Part shown: positions 43,176 through 51,800 of the stretch, piece by piece
How positions within the stretch are numbered: position 1 is the first letter of the stretch
How the letters are laid out: the number at the start of each line of letters is the position of its first letter
From: Bradyrhizobium sp. BR13661
GTDB taxonomy: Bacteria; Pseudomonadota; Alphaproteobacteria; Rhizobiales; Xanthobacteraceae
Reading direction: 5' to 3'
Length of the DNA stretch: 64,000 bases
Assembly: GCF_029892425.1 (NCBI RefSeq)
Contig: NZ_JARXWB010000013.1
Span: 1-64,000 of the forward strand
Program-made: the position numbers and the translations under genes
The notes under the pieces: generated by a model
What the model was told of the DNA's origin: nothing
Databases searched by the model: none
The model's input: the letters and a program-made list of their open reading frames with translations, nothing else

Positions 43176-44081
43176 CTACTTCGCAGCTTGCCTGATGCTC
43201 TTCGTCGCAAAATCGATGAATGCCTTGACCTTGGCCGGCTGATGCCGGCGCGACGGATGCACGACGTACACGGGAAACCGCTCGTCCGACCATTCCGGGA
43301 ACAACTCGACCAGAGCGCCGCTCTTGATCAGGTTGCGGTTGCCGAGCGCGAGGATCTGCGCGATCCCGGTGCCCGCGACACAGGCTTCGATCATCGCGCC
43401 GACATCGGAGACCAGAAACCGCGTCGAGGGTGTCGCTTCCACGACGCGACGTCCCTTGCGAAGCTCCCATCGATACGGCCTTCGGCTGGCCCAGTCCCAA
43501 AGCGTAATGCAGGTGTGCTTCTGCAGATCGGCGGGGCTCCGGGGCTTCCCGAACCTCGCAATGTATTTCGGAGATGCTACGGTGATGACGCGCGTCTCCA
43601 AGATCTTCCGGGCGATGAATGTCGTCGGGGGCGGATCACCGCATTTGAGAGCCAGGTCGAATCCGTCCGTCACGAGGTCCCCGAGCGACTCGCGCATCAG
43701 AAGTTCGAGGTTCACTTTTGGATATTTCTCGAGAAACTCCGGCATGCGCCTGGCGAGAATGACTCTCGCCAGGAACGGCTCGATATTGACGCGAAGCCGT
43801 CCCCGGACCGCGCTCGTCGTCCCCGATGCGGTCAGCGCGGCTTCCTCGATGGCGGCAAGATGCGGCTTGACCGCTTCATAGAAGTTGCGTCCTTCATCCG
43901 TCAGCGAAAGTGATCGTGTCGTCCTGTCCAGCAGCCTTACACCGACGCGCTCCTCCAGTCGTGCAACAGCGCGGCTCACGGCCGATGCGGTCAGATTGAG
44001 ACTGCCGGCGGCCCTGACGATCGTACCGGCCTCAACGACGCTCACGAGGACCGTCGCGCCCGGCAAAAGACGTCCATCCAT
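43176..44081 (-). CDS. LysR-family transcriptional regulator
   Basis: A 301-residue regulator. Winged helix-turn-helix at about residues 1-62 (AAGSLNLTASAVSRAVARLEERVGVRLLDRTTR), then the periplasmic-binding-like effector domain (LRVNIEPFLARVILARRMPEFLEKYPKVNLELLM). It belongs to the DsdC/LrhA-like branch often called CrgA type. It is divergent from the SRPBCC gene, with 139 bp between starts, so that gene is the expected target. In this space TTGT (44101) and ACAA (44118) form a possible LysR half-site pair. Confidence 0.88.
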   Translation of the reverse strand: MDGRLLPGATVLVSVVEAGTIVRAAGSLNLTASAVSRAVARLEERVGVRLLDRTTRSLSLTDEGRNFYEAVKPHLAAIEEAALTASGTTSAVRGRLRVNIEPFLARVILARRMPEFLEKYPKVNLELLMRESLGDLVTDGFDLALKCGDPPPTTFIARKILETRVITVASPKYIARFGKPRSPADLQKHTCITLWDWASRRPYRWELRKGRRVVEATPSTRFLVSDVGAMIEACVAGTGIAQILALGNRNLIKSGALVELFPEWSDERFPVYVVHPSRRHQPAKVKAFIDFATKSIRQAAK

Positions 44082-44219
44082 GTCCGCTCATTCCTGATTT
44101 TTGTGAATGAGCATCATACAACAAATGCGCTGTACGCAGCAATCAGGGACCGCCTATCGTTCGATGGGTACGGCGCGGACACTCCGCGCATGACGCCATC
44201 AACGAAAGGACGACCAACA

Positions 44220-44834
44220 ATGTGGACGCTCACCGCAAATGCCTTCGCACGCCCTCGCATGATGGCGCTGGCGCTGTCGACGGCCGTCCTTGCGATGTCT
44301 TGGCCGGCAGGAGCGGAAGAGGCATCGGCGATTCGCACCATGGAAAAGGATTTCGCCGCACGGTCAGGCGATATTCATTGGCCGGACGGATTCACGCCTG
44401 TTAAGGCCGACCTGTTCGCCCACAACGAAACCGTCATCAACGCGGCGTGCGAGAAGGTCTGGAGCAAGATCGTCGATGTCCGCCAATGGCCCGACTGGTA
44501 CCCCAACTCGAAGGAGGTCACGCTCACTGATGACGCCAAGCTCATCACGAGCCAGGGCAAGTTTCGCTGGCGAACATTCGGGATCGAGGTCGAGAGTTCG
44601 GTCCGCGAATTCGTGGTCAACGAACGGCTGGGCTGGTTCGGGAACGTGCCGGGGAAAGCGCCGGAATTCTATCATACCTGGCTGCTGAAGCCCGAGGCCG
44701 GCAATTGCCGGGTCGTGACCGAGGAGGTCGGGATCGGCGCTGGCCCGGCCGGCTTCCGGGCGACCAACGAGAGCCTGCTTCACCGCGGCCACGAGCTTTG
44801 GGTCGTGGGATTGAAGTGGATTTCAGAGCTCTAG
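44220..44834 (+). CDS. exported SRPBCC-fold protein
   Basis: A 204-residue protein with a signal peptide (start at 44220 after AAAGGACG; hydrophobic stretch to PAGAEEAS near residue 33). The mature part has the SRPBCC/polyketide-cyclase pattern: CEKVWSKIVDVRQWPDWYPNSKEVTL then KFRWRTFGIEVESSVREFVVNERLGWFG. Such domains bind hydrophobic ligands; export is less common. Longer frames upstream lack a ribosome site. Divergent from the LysR gene and converging with the sigma factor gene with a 4-bp overlap. Confidence 0.75.
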   Translation: MWTLTANAFARPRMMALALSTAVLAMSWPAGAEEASAIRTMEKDFAARSGDIHWPDGFTPVKADLFAHNETVINAACEKVWSKIVDVRQWPDWYPNSKEVTLTDDAKLITSQGKFRWRTFGIEVESSVREFVVNERLGWFGNVPGKAPEFYHTWLLKPEAGNCRVVTEEVGIGAGPAGFRATNESLLHRGHELWVVGLKWISEL

Positions 44835-45880
44835 TGGCTGATGTCATCGGCAATCGTGAGCGGAAGTCCGAAGGCCCGGAATATTCGTGGCGCGTCGGGT
44901 CGCACGAACAGGGTCAAGGCCGAAACGCCGCTTTCAGCGAGCGTGAGCACATGGATCGAGTGCGCGGCCAAGGGCGCATCCAGCTCTGCGCGCGAGCGAA
45001 AATAGGCAGCGAACGCGGGCTGACCGTTCGCAGCCACCGGTAACAATCGATAGCCGCCATAGTCTTTCCAGGCCCATTCGAAAAAGGTTCGAATGGAGTC
45101 GCGCCCGACGTACCACTGACCCAGCGGCGGCATGGTGTAGGTCGCATCCTCCTTCAAGAGGGCGACAAACTTGTCGATATCAAGCTCCTCCCACGCATTG
45201 AGGTAACGCTTGAGCAGCTCTTGCTGCGCAGGCCCCGGCGTTGAAACTGTCGATGATCCGTCGTCACGATGGCTCTTTGCCATCGTCGCGCGTGCTCGCT
45301 GCAGGACGCTGTTGATCGACGCCGTGGAGCCTCCGAGCAGGGTTGCGGCCTCCGCCACGCCCCAACCGAGCACATCGCACAACAAGAGCGCCGCGCGCTG
45401 CCGCGGCGGCAGCTGCTGGATGGCGGCAACGAAGGCCAGTTGCACGGCCTCGCGCGCGGCGTAGTGGGCTTCCGGATTCTGGGTCTCGTCGAGAATTCCG
45501 GCCATATCAGAATCCGGATAGGGCTCAAGCCATTCCACGTCATTCGCCGGCGTTCCATCCGGCAGCTGAGCCGAAGCTGGAAAGCGCAAGTCCGGCAGGA
45601 AGCGCTGCCTGTACTTTCGGCTGGCGATGGCATTGAGACAGGCGTTCGTCGCGATCTGATAGAGCCACCCACGAAACGACCCGCGACCTTCGAAGCTGGC
45701 AAAACTCCGCCAGGCCCGAAGAAACGTATCCTGCACCAGATCTTCCGCTTCGTGCAGCGATCCCATCATCCGGTAGCAATGCAGTTTGAGCTCGCTGCGG
45801 AACGGCTCCGCCATTCGCTCAAACGTCTTGCTCGATCGATCCAGACTATCAAACGGATGATGCGTTTCGGTCGCGGTCAT
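44831..45880 (-). CDS. ECF sigma factor with C-terminal SnoaL-like domain
   Basis: A 349-residue sigma-70 family protein. Region 2: EPFRSELKLHCYRMMGSLHEAEDLVQDTFLRAWR; region 4: LAFVAAIQQLPPRQRAALLLCDVLGWGVAEAATLLGGSTASINSVLQRAR. From about residue 210 a SnoaL/NTF2-like domain follows (LLKRYLNAWEELDIDKFVALLKEDATYTMPP), as in ECF41/56-type factors, where this tail can replace a separate anti-sigma factor in control. No anti-sigma gene is nearby. It follows two short-chain dehydrogenase genes on the same strand, 46 bp after the second, and they may be its regulon. Confidence 0.88.
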   Translation of the reverse strand: MTATETHHPFDSLDRSSKTFERMAEPFRSELKLHCYRMMGSLHEAEDLVQDTFLRAWRSFASFEGRGSFRGWLYQIATNACLNAIASRKYRQRFLPDLRFPASAQLPDGTPANDVEWLEPYPDSDMAGILDETQNPEAHYAAREAVQLAFVAAIQQLPPRQRAALLLCDVLGWGVAEAATLLGGSTASINSVLQRARATMAKSHRDDGSSTVSTPGPAQQELLKRYLNAWEELDIDKFVALLKEDATYTMPPLGQWYVGRDSIRTFFEWAWKDYGGYRLLPVAANGQPAFAAYFRSRAELDAPLAAHSIHVLTLAESGVSALTLFVRPDAPRIFRAFGLPLTIADDISH

Positions 45881-45926
45881 TGCCACCATGTAACCGTCAG
45901 AGCGCTTGCTTCAAGGGTCGCCCTCC

Positions 45927-46676
45927 TCATGAAAGCACGGCCTCGAGCCCCCTCCCCGAGACAATGAAGACATGCTCCTTGAACTGGTCAGGCTTCGTCA
46001 CAAGATCGATCACCGCGTTGGCGGCGTCTGACGATTTCGGCGGCGCCGCCATGCTTCGAACGAAGTCGGCCTCCGTCACCCCGAGATGGCTGGCGTACGC
46101 CGAAACAGCGCGTTGCCCAAGCTCGGTATCCACGATGATGCGCGGCGCGACCGATACAAATCGCAAGCCCAGACCCAGGCGATCGGATTCCTTCTGGCTG
46201 TAGTTTGCCATGAACAGCTGGGTCCGCTTGGCGCCCGCATAGCCCCCTGTAAGCGGTGATCCGGCCAGGGCGGCGCCGCTGGAGACCAGCACGATGGTTG
46301 TACCGGGCGCCAGTGGACCGGAGAGCGACGCCTTGAAGAAGTTGAACGCGATTTTGACGTCAACCTCCCAGTTGCCCGAGAATTCTTCCCAGCTCTGCTT
46401 CTGGAGTGGCCGGGCAATCGGCAACAAGCCACCACACACGACCAGAACATCTGGCTGCATGGTTGCGAACACCTTGGCAGGCGCATCAAGCTCCGTCGCA
46501 TCAAGCGACAAGATGTCGATACCAGCGATCTCCTCGGCCAATCGCCGGAGCGCCTCCATCTGGCGCGCCACCGCGAGCACATTGGCCCCGCGACTGAATG
46601 CGGCTTCCGCGATTTTTCGTCCAACCCCGCGGCTACCGCCGATCACGACGACGTTCTTGCCTGTCAGGGATTCCAT
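45927..46676 (-). CDS. short-chain dehydrogenase/reductase
   Basis: A 249-residue NAD(P)-binding protein. The nucleotide motif is GGSRGVGRKIAEAAFSRGANV; the active site has the Ser in IVLVSSGAALAG and a YAGAKRTQLF segment for Y-x3-K, where the Lys follows Tyr by four residues. It belongs to the atypical or classical SDR group; C-terminal residues are AFIVSGRGLEAVLS-like with HVFIVSGRG. Substrate unknown. It is the middle gene of the row SDR-SDR-sigma factor, 52 bp after the other SDR gene. Confidence 0.82.
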   Translation of the reverse strand: MESLTGKNVVVIGGSRGVGRKIAEAAFSRGANVLAVARQMEALRRLAEEIAGIDILSLDATELDAPAKVFATMQPDVLVVCGGLLPIARPLQKQSWEEFSGNWEVDVKIAFNFFKASLSGPLAPGTTIVLVSSGAALAGSPLTGGYAGAKRTQLFMANYSQKESDRLGLGLRFVSVAPRIIVDTELGQRAVSAYASHLGVTEADFVRSMAAPPKSSDAANAVIDLVTKPDQFKEHVFIVSGRGLEAVLS

Positions 46677-46728
46677 GTGTCTTCTCCCATATCCGACGTC
46701 TATTGCGCGTTAAGACCGCGAGCACGAG

Positions 46729-47502
46729 CTAGCCTGCCCCGACGGGCACAAGCTTCCTGGCGGCTTTCCACAACTGCCCGTTGATGAAGTTCGGAGCCAG
46801 CCGACTCATCAAGGCCAATTGGCTGGACTGCCCCGGCCGAATTTCGAGCGAGCCGGCCTTGAGCGCCTTGAAGGATTGTTTCACCAGCTCCTGGGTCGTG
46901 ATCAAGATGATGCCGTCGCCCTCCGGAAGGTCCGCGGTCATGTCGGTCTTCACGGCAGGAGGCATCAGCTCGATAACGTCTACGCCCGTTTCCTGAAGCT
47001 GAAAGCGAAGCGACAGGGTGTAGGAGTGAATGGCCGCCTTGGTCGCGCAGTAGATCGGGATGCAGGGCAGCGGCACGAACGCCAGGGCCGATGACACATT
47101 AATCAGCGAGCCCTTGTTGGCCTTGAGGATATCAATGAACGCGGAAGTCATGCGAATGACGCCGCCGACATTGACGTTCAATTCAGTCGTCAGGCCGGCA
47201 AGATCTGAGGCGGTCGCCTTGAGATTCTTGTAGTGACTGATCCCCGCATTGTTCATCAGCACGTCGAGCTTTGGAAACTCTGCCCTCACTCGCGCTGCAA
47301 GGGTCGAGATCTCGACCGGGTTCGCCACATCGCTCTGGATCGTGTGAAGCTTTGGATATCTCAACTTGACCTGGTCGAGGATGCCCTGACGTCGCCCCGT
47401 AATAATAACCTGATTGCCCAATTCCATGAATTCCAAGGCGAAGGCAAGGCCGATGCCGGCGGAGCCTCCGGTGATGAGAATGGTACGTCCGGTGAGCTTC
47501 AT
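46729..47502 (-). CDS. short-chain dehydrogenase, DltE-like
   Basis: A 257-residue classical SDR: TGGSAGIGLAFALEFMELGNQVIITGR for the nucleotide, NNAGISHY for the stabilising Asn, SSALAFVPLPCIPIYCATKAAIHSYTLSLR for the catalytic Ser, Tyr and Lys. The later part has ELMPPAVKTDMTADLP, which matches the DltE/YdfG-like oxidoreductases. Substrate unknown. It starts the SDR-SDR-sigma row or follows the NTF2-like gene by 115 bp. Confidence 0.87.
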   Translation of the reverse strand: MKLTGRTILITGGSAGIGLAFALEFMELGNQVIITGRRQGILDQVKLRYPKLHTIQSDVANPVEISTLAARVRAEFPKLDVLMNNAGISHYKNLKATASDLAGLTTELNVNVGGVIRMTSAFIDILKANKGSLINVSSALAFVPLPCIPIYCATKAAIHSYTLSLRFQLQETGVDVIELMPPAVKTDMTADLPEGDGIILITTQELVKQSFKALKAGSLEIRPGQSSQLALMSRLAPNFINGQLWKAARKLVPVGAG

Positions 47503-47617
47503 GAGTCCCTGTCCTGATGGTCGGCTGCGTGCCCTTCTGACACCTAAGACCAGCGACCCAGGGAAGACTCATCGGTGCTTCATGGATTTTTTACGGGTTC
47601 CGGCTCCGCCTGCGCCG

Positions 47618-48034
47618 TTACCAAAACGGTTTGAACGGCCGGCCAGCCTTCATTTCCCACAACACGTTGACGATCACCCAGCGGCCGTTGAGGCGCGACA
47701 GGTGCAGATAATCCATCCATGTCGATGCGGTCATTCTGGCGCTGGCGGAATTCTCGAAGATGTCGAACACGACGATCTCCCGCTGACGCTCGGCTGGGGG
47801 TGTCGGACGATCGGCTTTCTGCCGGGTCAGCTGCGTGAGGGCGAGCGCGCTCATTTCGGCGAGGTAGCTGCGACCCGATTCAGGATCGCGACGGGCGATG
47901 CGCTTGGCCAGTTCAGGATGGAGCGCGCTGTCCATGCGCGCGGCATCGCCCTCATAGAAGCCTTCAATGTAGTCCAGAATGGTTTGCTCGATCGCCTTCA
48001 GATTGTCACGTTTCGCTAAGTCTGCGTCGTGCAT
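47618..48034 (-). CDS. NTF2-like protein (lumazine-binding-like type)
   Basis: A 138-residue protein of the NTF2/SnoaL fold. The start at 48034 (MHDADLAKRDN) is preferred over one 15 codons upstream. The N-terminal helix reads AIEQTILDYIEGFYEGDAARMDSALHPELAKR, and the strand part WMDYLHLSRLNGRWVIVNVLWEMK is the usual end of the putative lumazine-binding group (PF12893 type). These are often small binding proteins or isomerase-like enzymes. It sits at the head of the SDR-sigma row. Confidence 0.7.
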   Translation of the reverse strand: MHDADLAKRDNLKAIEQTILDYIEGFYEGDAARMDSALHPELAKRIARRDPESGRSYLAEMSALALTQLTRQKADRPTPPAERQREIVVFDIFENSASARMTASTWMDYLHLSRLNGRWVIVNVLWEMKAGRPFKPFW

Positions 48035-48150
48035 TTGGTGTATGCCTCGGGTTCGGGGAGCCATGCCGGTCTCCCACACGACAATGACCGACGATCCGGG
48101 CGGAACTCATCGGTGCGAGGAAAATATTCTTTGAGGAATGCCGAGGCCTG

Positions 48151-48396
48151 CTAGGCAGCGGCTTCCTTCCCCAGAATAAGGCGGGCCGCACGCTCGCCGA
48201 TCATCATGGTTAGCGCAATGGTGTTGCCCGAGACGAGGCGCGGCATGATCGATGCGTCGGCGACGCGGAGACCATCGATGCCGCGGACCCGCAGATCCTC
48301 CGACACGACGGCCATGGGATCATCCACGGCGCCCATCCTGGCGGTGCCGCGGTGGTGACGCCGAGAAACGGCCGAAAGCGTCATGCGACGCTGCAC
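48151..48396 (-). pseudogene. C-terminal remnant of a second GMC oxidoreductase
   Basis: A frame of 81 codons. From about residue 14 it reads HHRGTARMGAVDDPMAVV, then GIDGLRVADASIMPRLVSGN and IGERAARLILG, the last 65 residues of a GMC oxidoreductase including the catalytic His region and Asn of the active site. The rest of such a protein (over 450 residues) is absent. It begins 10 bp after the stop of the intact GMC gene but is clearly a different paralogue, so two neighbouring genes probably suffered a deletion. Confidence 0.8.
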
Positions 48397-48405
48397 TTCC
48401 TACTC

Positions 48406-50001
48406 TTACCTCGCACACGTCAAGCGGTCTGCCATGCGCTCGGCGATGGCAACGGTGGTCAGATGCGTGTTGGCGCGTGGGACTTCCGGCATGACCGAGG
48501 CATCGATCACGCGCAAGCCCGTGCATCCGATCACCCGGCATTCGGGATCAACGACCGAATGCGGGTCGTCCGGGACGCCCATTCTGCAGGTGCCGCTCGC
48601 GTGCTGGGCGTCGCTGCATTCGGCGAACAGCCAGTCATCCAGCTCCGCATTGCTGAGCGGCTCGTCCATCGAACGTCCGCTGGCGCCATAGTCGACGCGG
48701 TCAGCGATATCGGTGACCGCAGGCTGCAAACATATATCGCGCAGCCGGCGGACGCCGTCGCGCATGCGCACGAGATCGCGGGGGTCGGAGAGCATGCGCT
48801 CCTCGACTTCAGGATCGACCTCGGGGTCGGTCGAGACGATCCGGACGTGGCCCTGGCTGAAGGACTGATAGACGGAAACGGCGATCCGCCCGAGCGTCAC
48901 TTCCGTCATCGATTGCCGAGATCGGGCAAGATTGCCGGCGATCATGATCATGTCGTTGTCACCGGCGTCGGCGAGACCGGACGAGTAGCGCAGGCAGCAA
49001 TTGGTGTGCCGATGCATCAGCGTGCTGACCTGGCTGCCTTCGCGCAAATGCAGCAGTGCGTTGACGATCGGATGGTCCAGCAAATTCTCGCCGGCCGGCA
49101 AGTCCGCACGGATGGGAATGCCGAGCCTCTCCAGCAGCGCGGCAGGCCCGATGCCGGAGCGCTGCAGGATGGCCGGCGAATGGATGGCACCGGCGCAGAG
49201 GATAACATCACGCGTCGCACGAGGCGTGTAGGATCGGCCGTTCACGCGAACCAGCACGCCGCTGGCGTGCAGCCGATTGCCCTCGAAGGTGATGGTGTCG
49301 ACCAGGGCGTGACCGACGATGTCAAGATTGGCGCGACCGCGCGCCGGCTCAAGATAGCCGTCATTGGTGGAGATGCGTAAGCCACCCTCGCTGTTGATGG
49401 CGTAGGGCGAGACGCCGGTACCTACGGGGGCGTTGTGATCCTCGCACCAGCCATAGCCGAGGCCGAGTGCCGACGCACGTAGCGCCCGGTCGACATTGCC
49501 CCAGTCCGGGATTGGCGCGCGATACACCGGAATCGGACCGTGATCGCCGTGATAGGGTGCGTCTGGGAAATTCTTGTCCGTCTCGAGCTTGCAAAAATAC
49601 GGCAGCAACTCGTCCCACGACCAGCCCGTGCAGCCCGCGGCCGCCCAGCGGTCGATGTCGTCAGGGACGGCGCGGATCGCGATCTGGCCATTGATGGTCG
49701 AGCTGCCGCCCATGGCGCGGCCACGCCAGAGCAGCAGCGGCTGCTGCCGCTCGGTGCGTCGCGCCAGCAGCTTCGGCCAGCGGAAGTCGTCGTCACCGAT
49801 GGCGCGCATCGGGTTGGGAATGCGAATATGCTCCGGTGTGGTCGCGGTGCGGAGGTCTTGCCCTGCTTCGAGCAGCAAAACGCGATGCGACGGGTCTTCG
49901 CTCAGGCGCGCGGCCAGCGTCGCTCCGGCGGAACCTCCGCCGATGATGATGGTGTCGTATTCCTGTTCAATCACGTCCTCTGCGCTCCTTCGATCGCTCA
50001 A
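48406..50001 (-). CDS. GMC-family FAD oxidoreductase (choline dehydrogenase-like)
   Basis: A 531-residue flavoprotein of the glucose-methanol-choline family. FAD motif near the start: TIIIGGGSAGATLAARLSED; GMC signature RGRAMGGSSTINGQIAIR at about residue 93; second signature VILCAGAIHSPAILQRSGIGP; active-site His in QHASGTCRMG and the Asn-x-His in RANTHLTTVA. The substrate is an alcohol or sugar derivative. It follows the sugar ABC transporter genes with 13 bp between, so it should act on the imported sugar or product. A remnant of a paralogue lies just downstream. Confidence 0.88.
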   Translation of the reverse strand: MSDRRSAEDVIEQEYDTIIIGGGSAGATLAARLSEDPSHRVLLLEAGQDLRTATTPEHIRIPNPMRAIGDDDFRWPKLLARRTERQQPLLLWRGRAMGGSSTINGQIAIRAVPDDIDRWAAAGCTGWSWDELLPYFCKLETDKNFPDAPYHGDHGPIPVYRAPIPDWGNVDRALRASALGLGYGWCEDHNAPVGTGVSPYAINSEGGLRISTNDGYLEPARGRANLDIVGHALVDTITFEGNRLHASGVLVRVNGRSYTPRATRDVILCAGAIHSPAILQRSGIGPAALLERLGIPIRADLPAGENLLDHPIVNALLHLREGSQVSTLMHRHTNCCLRYSSGLADAGDNDMIMIAGNLARSRQSMTEVTLGRIAVSVYQSFSQGHVRIVSTDPEVDPEVEERMLSDPRDLVRMRDGVRRLRDICLQPAVTDIADRVDYGASGRSMDEPLSNAELDDWLFAECSDAQHASGTCRMGVPDDPHSVVDPECRVIGCTGLRVIDASVMPEVPRANTHLTTVAIAERMADRLTCAR

Positions 50002-50014
50002 TCGAACGCGGCGA

Positions 50015-50872
50015 TCATTCCTTCAGACCGGTCCCGGCCACGCCACGCACGAAATTTCGGCGCATCAGCGAGAAGAACAGCGCGCTGGGCACGAGGGCGA
50101 GCGCCGCGGCCGCGCTGAGATGACCGATATCCACGGTGAAGCCGGTCTGAAACAGCGCCAGCCCGACTTCGAGCGTATACGTATCCTTGTTGGTCGTCAC
50201 GACGAGCGGCCATGCGAACGCAGTCCAGGCCTGGAAGAACGCCAACACGGCCAGCGCCCCCAAAGGCCCCCGCATCAGCGGCAGCACGATCCGCAGAAAG
50301 ATCCAGCCCTCGCCTGCCCCGTCCACCCGCGCGGCCTCCAGCAGTTCGTCGGGGATCGATGTCGTCACATATTGCCGCACCAGGAAGATGCCGAAGCTCA
50401 TGACGAGATAGCCGACAAGGAGTCCGGGCAGCGTGTTCAGCATCCCTGCAGCCTGAACGTTCAGGTAGAGCGGGATCATGTAGACTTCGAAGGGCACGAC
50501 CGATGTCGCGATAATGACACCGAAGACGGCCGGGAACCACTTCAGATCGAACTTGCCGAGCACGTAGCCGGCGATCGCAGAGGTGGCGACGATGCTGACC
50601 GTCGAAATCCCGGCAAAGATCAGCGTATTGCCAATCCAGCGCAGCAGCGGCGTTTCATGCAGCACGCCGAGAATGTTCTCCAGCGTCGGCCGGTCTGGAA
50701 TGATCGTCGGCGGCCAGGCCAGCAGTTCCGGCGGCGTCTTGAATGCGTTGCTGACCAGGAAGACCAGCGGCAGCAGCATCATGAAGCCGACGGCGAACAG
50801 AACAACGTCGGTGGTGAGGCCGGCAGGCGTGTTGCGGTCAACATCGCTGGAGGGATGGTCTGGATCGCTCAT
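50015..50872 (-). CDS. sugar ABC transporter permease, MalG type
   Basis: A 285-residue inner-membrane permease, six helices. The conserved cytoplasmic loop is ELLEAARVDGAGEGWIFLRIVLPLMRGPLGA, of the MalG/carbohydrate-uptake-1 type. I start it at 50872, where the ATG overlaps the TGA of the upstream permease; longer versions of the frame run into that gene. It is the second permease of the amino-sugar cluster. No ATPase gene accompanies it; systems of this type often share one ATPase. Confidence 0.9.
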   Translation of the reverse strand: MSDPDHPSSDVDRNTPAGLTTDVVLFAVGFMMLLPLVFLVSNAFKTPPELLAWPPTIIPDRPTLENILGVLHETPLLRWIGNTLIFAGISTVSIVATSAIAGYVLGKFDLKWFPAVFGVIIATSVVPFEVYMIPLYLNVQAAGMLNTLPGLLVGYLVMSFGIFLVRQYVTTSIPDELLEAARVDGAGEGWIFLRIVLPLMRGPLGALAVLAFFQAWTAFAWPLVVTTNKDTYTLEVGLALFQTGFTVDIGHLSAAAALALVPSALFFSLMRRNFVRGVAGTGLKE

Positions 50873-51756
50873 GCGCGGCTCCGGTCCCGAAAAAGCCTGA
50901 ATTGCGCCCCCGTCAGGACAAGCACGATCACGAGAAGGACCACGGCTTCGGCTGCGGCATAGCCGACCCGGTAGTTTCGAAAGCTGTTTTCGAGCATGTC
51001 GAGGACGAGCACGCGAACCAGATGTCCCGGCGCCCCCTGAACGTCCGAGGCCAGGACGAAGGCCTGCGCATAGATGTTGTAAGACGAGATCAGCGTGATC
51101 ACCGATACGTACAGCATCACCGGCTTCAACAGCGGGATCGCAACGTAGCGGAAGGCCTGGAACGAGGATGCGCCGTCGAGGCGCGCGGCCTCGTAGAGCG
51201 CCCCCGGAACGTTCTTCAATCCGACGAGAAAGATCAGCACGGCGTAGCCGATCGCCTGCCAGGAGCAGAGAACGATCAAGCACACCACCGACAGGACGGG
51301 ATCAAACAACCAGGACTGGGCCGGGATTCCAAACCACCCGATGAAGGCGTTGAGTGGCCCAAGCCGCGCATCGAAAATCCATTTCCAGGCCATCGCCGCT
51401 GGCACCAGCGACACGACATGCGGCAGGAAGATCGAGGTCTCGTAGAAGCCGCTGCGCCGCAGTCCCTGCCGGCTGTTGATCAGGGCTGCGAGCCCGAGCC
51501 CGACAGGAATGGTGATGAGCAGAACGCCGAAGGCGACCACGGTGGTATTGAAGATCGCTTCAAGAAACAGCGGATCGCTCGCCAGCTCGACAAAGTTGTC
51601 GAGCCCGACGAACGGCTTGCGCCGCGAGATGATGTTCCATTTGAACAGGCTGAGACGCAGCGTCTCGGCGATCGGATAGACGCGCAGGCAAGCATAGAGG
51701 CCGAGAACCGGGAGCAGCGCCAGAACCGGAAACAGCCATTTCGGCGTGCTACGCAT
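50869..51756 (-). CDS. sugar ABC transporter permease, MalF type
   Basis: A 295-residue inner-membrane permease with six helices. The start at 51756 (RSTPKWLFPVLALLPVL) follows a GGGAGAG ribosome site. The ATPase-contact loop is ALYEAARLDGASSFQAFRYVAIPLLKPVM. With the next gene it forms the channel of a carbohydrate importer. The binding-protein gene is 44 bp upstream, so the order is binding protein, MalF, MalG, GMC oxidoreductase. Confidence 0.9.
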   Translation of the reverse strand: MRSTPKWLFPVLALLPVLGLYACLRVYPIAETLRLSLFKWNIISRRKPFVGLDNFVELASDPLFLEAIFNTTVVAFGVLLITIPVGLGLAALINSRQGLRRSGFYETSIFLPHVVSLVPAAMAWKWIFDARLGPLNAFIGWFGIPAQSWLFDPVLSVVCLIVLCSWQAIGYAVLIFLVGLKNVPGALYEAARLDGASSFQAFRYVAIPLLKPVMLYVSVITLISSYNIYAQAFVLASDVQGAPGHLVRVLVLDMLENSFRNYRVGYAAAEAVVLLVIVLVLTGAQFRLFRDRSRA

Positions 51757-51800
51757 GGACTCTCCCGGAGGCGGCCGCCGGCTGGCCTGCAAATGCGATC

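Noticed and set aside
44101..44121. TTGT-N13-ACAA as a LysR binding site
   Set aside because: Position is plausible between the divergent genes, but the four-base arms are too short to list as a site by themselves.
49574..50962. 462-codon plus-strand frame
   Set aside because: Antisense to the GMC oxidoreductase and both permeases, with low-complexity Arg/Gln/His-rich translation.
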